NCBI RefSeq assembly: GCF_918697925.1
Contig: NZ_CAKKMF010000055.1
Span: 1 to 35,030, forward strand
DNA: 35,030 bases
Direction: 5' to 3'
Source of the DNA: Arthrobacter sp. Bi26
GTDB taxonomy: Bacteria; Actinomycetota; Actinomycetes; Actinomycetales; Micrococcaceae
Shown: positions 32,465 through 35,030 of the stretch, piece by piece
Layout: every line of letters starts with the position of its first letter
Numbering within the stretch: position 1 is the stretch's first letter
Position numbers and translations under genes: made by a program
The notes under the pieces: model-generated
Database searches by the model: none
What the model was told of the DNA's origin: nothing
Seen by the model: only the letters and a program-made list of their open reading frames with translations

Positions 32465-33853
32465 TTAGCGGGCGGCAGCCGACTCCGCGGCCTCGGACTC
32501 CCCGGCCTCGGACTCCCCGGCCTCAGGGGCGACGTCGACGGCCGTTCCATTGGCAGCACCGCTGCGGGCAAGCACCACCATGAGGATGGCCGAAAGGATC
32601 ATGAAGCCACCCACCACGAGCATGGGCACGTTGTAGCTGCCGGTCCAGTCCTTGAGCCAGCCGGTGATGTAGCCGGCGCTGAAGCCTGCCAGGTTGCCCA
32701 CGGTGTTGATCAGGGCGATGCCGGCGGCGGCCGCGGCGCCGGTGAGGAACTGGGTGGGGACCGTCCAGAAGTTCGGCAGGGCCGCGAAGATGGACATCGC
32801 AGTGAGGGTGATGATCGCGATCGTCGCCGCCGGCGATCCCGCGAAGAGTGCCAGCGGGATGCTCAGGCCGCCGACGAGGGCGGGGACGGCGATGTGCCAA
32901 GTCTTCACACCGCGTTTAGTGGCGTCTTTGGACCAGAAGTACAGGGCAAAGGCTGCCGGCAGGTACGGGATGGCCGTGATCAGGCCCTTCTGGAAGACGT
33001 CGAACTTTGCGCCGTACAGGCCTTCGAAGCCGGAGATGATGGTCGGCAGGAAGAAACCGAGCGCGTACAGGCCGTAGATGAAGCCGAAGTAGATCAGGGC
33101 GAGCATCCAGACGCGGCCGTTGCCAAAGACGGTGCGGACGCTGCCGTGGTTATTGCTGGCGGCGGTTGCGTTCTTTTCCTTCTCCAGCGCTCCGGTCAGC
33201 CAGGTCTTCTCGTCAGCGCTCAGCCACTTGGCCTTGGCCGGGGAATCCGCGAGGTAGAACCAGGCCGCGATGCCGATCAGGATGGCGGGAATGGCCACGC
33301 CGAAGTACATGACGCGCCAGCCTTCGAGGCCGAAGAGGCCATGCTGCTGGATGAGGAGGGCGGCAAGCGGGGCTCCGATGACGGTAGTCAGCGGCTGGGC
33401 CAGGTAGAACAGGGCCAGGATCTTGCTGCGGTGACGGGACGGGACCCACAGGCTGAGGAAGAGGATGGCGCCGGGGAAGAATCCGGCCTCGGCCACACCC
33501 AGGATGAAGCGCAGGACGTAGAGCTGCTCCACGCTGCCCACCCAAGTGAAGAGGAGGGAGACGATACCCCAGCTGACCATGATGCGGGCCAGCCAGCGGC
33601 GGGCGCCGAACTTGTGCAGGGCAAGGTTGCTGGGGACTTCCAGCAGGATGTAGCCAATGAAGAAGACGCCGGAGGCGAAGCCGAACTGGGCCGCCGAGAG
33701 GGCGAGATCGGCGTTCATGCCGTTGGGGCCGGCGAAGGAGATGGCCGTGCGGTCGAGATAGTTGATGAAGAACATGAGAGCGACAAACGGCACCAGCCGC
33801 ACTGCCACCTTCTTGATTGCAGATCTTTCGACCACTGACTGAGTGGTGTCCAC
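32465..33853 (-). CDS. MFS transporter, anion:cation symporter (ACS) family
   Basis: This protein has 462 residues and 12 membrane segments. MFFINYLDRTAISFAGPNGMNADL in the first segment and GYILLEVPSNLALHKFGARRWLARIM in the loop after it are signatures of the ACS family (ExuT, GarP, RhmT, phthalate permeases), which carry sugar acids and other organic anions with protons. The tail is acidic, with EAGES repeats from a 15-base tandem (32489-32518). An acid carrier fits import of D-apionate. It is first in the operon and follows a divergent GntR regulator. The ATG at 33853 has a weak upstream site. Confidence 0.9.
   Translation of the reverse strand: MDTTQSVVERSAIKKVAVRLVPFVALMFFINYLDRTAISFAGPNGMNADLALSAAQFGFASGVFFIGYILLEVPSNLALHKFGARRWLARIMVSWGIVSLLFTWVGSVEQLYVLRFILGVAEAGFFPGAILFLSLWVPSRHRSKILALFYLAQPLTTVIGAPLAALLIQQHGLFGLEGWRVMYFGVAIPAILIGIAAWFYLADSPAKAKWLSADEKTWLTGALEKEKNATAASNNHGSVRTVFGNGRVWMLALIYFGFIYGLYALGFFLPTIISGFEGLYGAKFDVFQKGLITAIPYLPAAFALYFWSKDATKRGVKTWHIAVPALVGGLSIPLALFAGSPAATIAIITLTAMSIFAALPNFWTVPTQFLTGAAAAAGIALINTVGNLAGFSAGYITGWLKDWTGSYNVPMLVVGGFMILSAILMVVLARSGAANGTAVDVAPEAGESEAGESEAAESAAAR
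32489..32518. repeat. 15-base tandem repeat in the transporter tail
   Basis: Two copies of GGCCTCGGACTCCCC (32489-32503 and 32504-32518) and part of a third encode repeated EAGES residues at the C-terminal end of the MFS transporter. Confidence 0.85.
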
Positions 33854-33965
33854 ATTGACTCCTAGATGTTGATGTCCCGACCGCTTCCTGCGCTGGAAGC
33901 TTGGGGATTGGTCTCATCGCGTAGTCCGGAGGACTGGCCAGGCCCTAACTAAGCGTGTGATAAAA

Positions 33966-34005
33966 ACCATAAGGCGTTCATCCCAAATTGGTCAACCGGT
34001 TGACA
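33966..34005. promoter_or_regulatory. operator palindrome and promoters of the apionate cluster
   Basis: GTCAACCGGTTGAC (33991-34004) is a perfect 14-base palindrome. On the minus strand TTGACC (33995-33990) and TATGGT (33971-33966) are 18 bases apart and make a promoter for the transporter operon. On the plus strand the palindrome runs into TTGACA (34000-34005), a consensus -35 for the regulator, though no good -10 follows. A GntR repressor bound here would cover both -35 elements. Confidence 0.6.
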
Positions 34006-34060
34006 TGTTTATTTCACAGACGGACCTCTGCATGGCTCGGCTGGTCCGGGTTGTTACGCT

Positions 34061-34822
34061 GTGAAGGTGTCCGTAAATTCCGCCGCTTCAACGGCCAAAA
34101 TAAGTGCCGCACTCGGTTCCATGGAGCAAGGCTCGGTTGTATCCGAGGTCGCGGAACGCCTTCTTGGGTACTTCACGAGCGGCGAGATCGCCGTCGGGAC
34201 CCGCCTGCCGGCCGAACGCCAGCTCGCCGCCTCGCTGGGGGTGGGACGCTCCGCGGTCCGCGAAGCCCTCGCAGCACTGGAGATCCTCGGGATTGTCATC
34301 GTCCGCCCCGGTTCCGGAACCTACCTTCGCGACGGCATTTCCGAGCTCCTCCCCCGCACGCTGAGCTGGGGCCTCATGCTGGGCGCCCCGCGCACACGCG
34401 AACTCGTGGAACTGCGCGGCGGACTTGAGGTTCAGGCCGGCCAGTTGGCGGCCCAGCGGACCACCGACGACGCCCTGGACCGGATGCGCCAAAATCTGGC
34501 CACCATGGAACACAGCCTCGATGACCTCGCCACGTTCGTGGAGGCCGACGCCGCCTTCCACCGCGAGATTGCCGCCGCCTCCGGCAACCAGGTCCTGCAG
34601 GAACTGCTGCAGAGCATCCGCTCGCTCCTGCGCATCTGGGTAGACCGCGCCTTGACGGATGAAGGGCACGCGGCCGCGGCCCTGGCCGAGCATCGGGAAA
34701 TCTTCCGGGCCCTGGAATCGAGGGACGAGGCCGCCGTGACGGCAGCCATGCGCTCCCACATGGACACGGCGTCCCGGCGCCTCCTGGCCGGGTTCGACGC
34801 CGACCAGGCCGCCACGGACTGA
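34061..34822 (+). CDS. GntR-family regulator, FadR subfamily, of the apionate cluster
   Basis: This protein has 253 residues. The winged helix-turn-helix (about 25-90) reads VSEVAERLLGYFTSGEIAVG, then LPAERQLAASLGVGRSAVREALAALEILGIV and VRPGSGTYL. The FCD effector domain (about 110-240) has ELRGGLEVQAGQLAAQR, FVEADAAFHREIAAASGN and later His in AEHREIFRALESRDEAAVTAAMRSHM, positions that typically hold a metal and an acid. It is divergent from the ACS transporter operon and its likely operator lies between them. Such proteins usually repress and are released by the pathway acid or an intermediate. The start is GTG at 34061; an ATG 20 codons later is possible. Confidence 0.88.
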   Translation: MKVSVNSAASTAKISAALGSMEQGSVVSEVAERLLGYFTSGEIAVGTRLPAERQLAASLGVGRSAVREALAALEILGIVIVRPGSGTYLRDGISELLPRTLSWGLMLGAPRTRELVELRGGLEVQAGQLAAQRTTDDALDRMRQNLATMEHSLDDLATFVEADAAFHREIAAASGNQVLQELLQSIRSLLRIWVDRALTDEGHAAAALAEHREIFRALESRDEAAVTAAMRSHMDTASRRLLAGFDADQAATD

Positions 34823-34869
34823 GGCTTCTTCCCCGCGTCATCTCCCGGGCGCGTCTCCCCCGGGCGCGC

Positions 34870-34906
34870 GAAATCGCCGGAAACCTGCGCGCTCGCCGGA
34901 ACGTCC
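34870..34906. repeat. dispersed GCCGGAAAC repeat, copy 3 (partial)
   Basis: GAAATCGCCGGAAACCTGCG then CGCTCGCCGGAACGTCC matches the left part of the copies at 26566 and 27433. The right, inverse part is missing. It lies between the regulator and the final partial gene. Confidence 0.75.
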
Positions 34907-34978
34907 CTGTGTGTCAGGCTGTTGTGTGACAGGTTTTCTGTTGCTGGAGCCGGTGCTCAGAGCGGGGGAAGGTCCATC

Positions 34979-35030
34979 ATGGACTTCGTTATGCCTGTTC
35001 GTGTTTCGAACCGGAAGCACTTCACTACCG
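34979..35030 (+). CDS. unidentified protein, N-terminus only
   Basis: Seventeen codons are visible, MDFVMPVRVSNRKHFTT, running off the window. The ATG has GGGGGAAGG seven bases upstream, a strong ribosome-binding site, so it is probably a real start. An alternative ATG is four codons later. GTCCAT-C-ATGGAC around the start codon is an inverted repeat that might affect initiation. I do not recognise the family from so few residues. Confidence 0.45.
   Translation, partial: MDFVMPVRVSNRKHFTT

Noticed and set aside
30630..32468. 612-codon plus-strand open frame opposite the DHA-kinase-like gene
   Set aside because: It is the antisense shadow of a well-supported kinase. The product is Gly/Val/Asp-rich without motifs.
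34838..35020. 60-codon minus-strand frame at the right edge
   Set aside because: No ribosome-binding site, low-complexity Arg/Gly/Pro composition, and it runs through the dispersed repeat against a better plus-strand start.

Overview
The window is a GC-rich, densely coded actinobacterial chromosome segment, most like Arthrobacter/Pseudarthrobacter. The reasons are the overall codon bias, a GAF-ANTAR regulator, a DUF2630 protein, GlnR-type boxes, an LssY_C membrane protein, possible leaderless starts and actinobacterial forms of the erythrulose-phosphate enzymes. The genus is an inference. I see no rRNA, tRNA, CRISPR array or phage genes.

Left block (1-7295): a minus-strand hexonate operon reads from an ABC importer (binding lipoprotein and two CUT1 permeases) into D-galactonate dehydratase, a KDPG/KDPGal-type aldolase, a PfkB-type keto-deoxy sugar kinase, and the first codons of a mannonate-dehydratase/RspA-like enolase-superfamily protein cut by the window edge. 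A divergent FadR-type GntR regulator faces it across a short region with a recognisable promoter. Together they form a De Ley-Doudoroff-type route from galactonate to pyruvate and glyceraldehyde 3-phosphate.

Middle block (7330-19339): an aldo/keto reductase and an NAD(P)-dependent epimerase form one minus-strand pair. A stress-flavoured stretch follows: universal stress protein, SRPBCC-like protein, phosphoribosyltransferase-hydrolase fusion, GAF-ANTAR regulator, small acidic protein, VOC protein, DJ-1/PfpI protein, a Na+/H+ antiporter with a UBP-type zinc finger tail, DUF2630 and a CapA-like metallophosphatase. Several of these resemble members of the mycobacterial DosR dormancy regulon, and a DosR-like box lies before the universal stress gene. 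A luciferase-like monooxygenase with a C-terminal frameshift closes the block.

Next (19340-27366): an ammonium transporter preceded by two GlnR-like boxes and carrying Glu at the first twin-histidine position, a secreted subtilase, a NarL-type two-component system, an LssY_C membrane protein, a small acidic protein and an F420-dependent NADP reductase-like protein. A GCCGGAAAC-containing dispersed repeat family lies in the gaps.

Right block (27549-34822): the most interesting part. A minus-strand operon encodes an ACS-type organic-acid symporter, a dihydroxyacetone-kinase-like protein, an RpiB-like isomerase, a TIM-like isomerase, a xylose-isomerase-like TIM barrel protein and an ApnO-like oxidoisomerase, with a divergent GntR/FadR regulator. 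In order of reaction this fits uptake of D-apionate, conversion to 3-oxo-isoapionate (ApnO), decarboxylation to L-erythrulose (OiaC), phosphorylation (LerK) and two isomerisations (LerI, DerI) to D-erythrose 4-phosphate. The window ends inside the start of an unidentified plus-strand gene.
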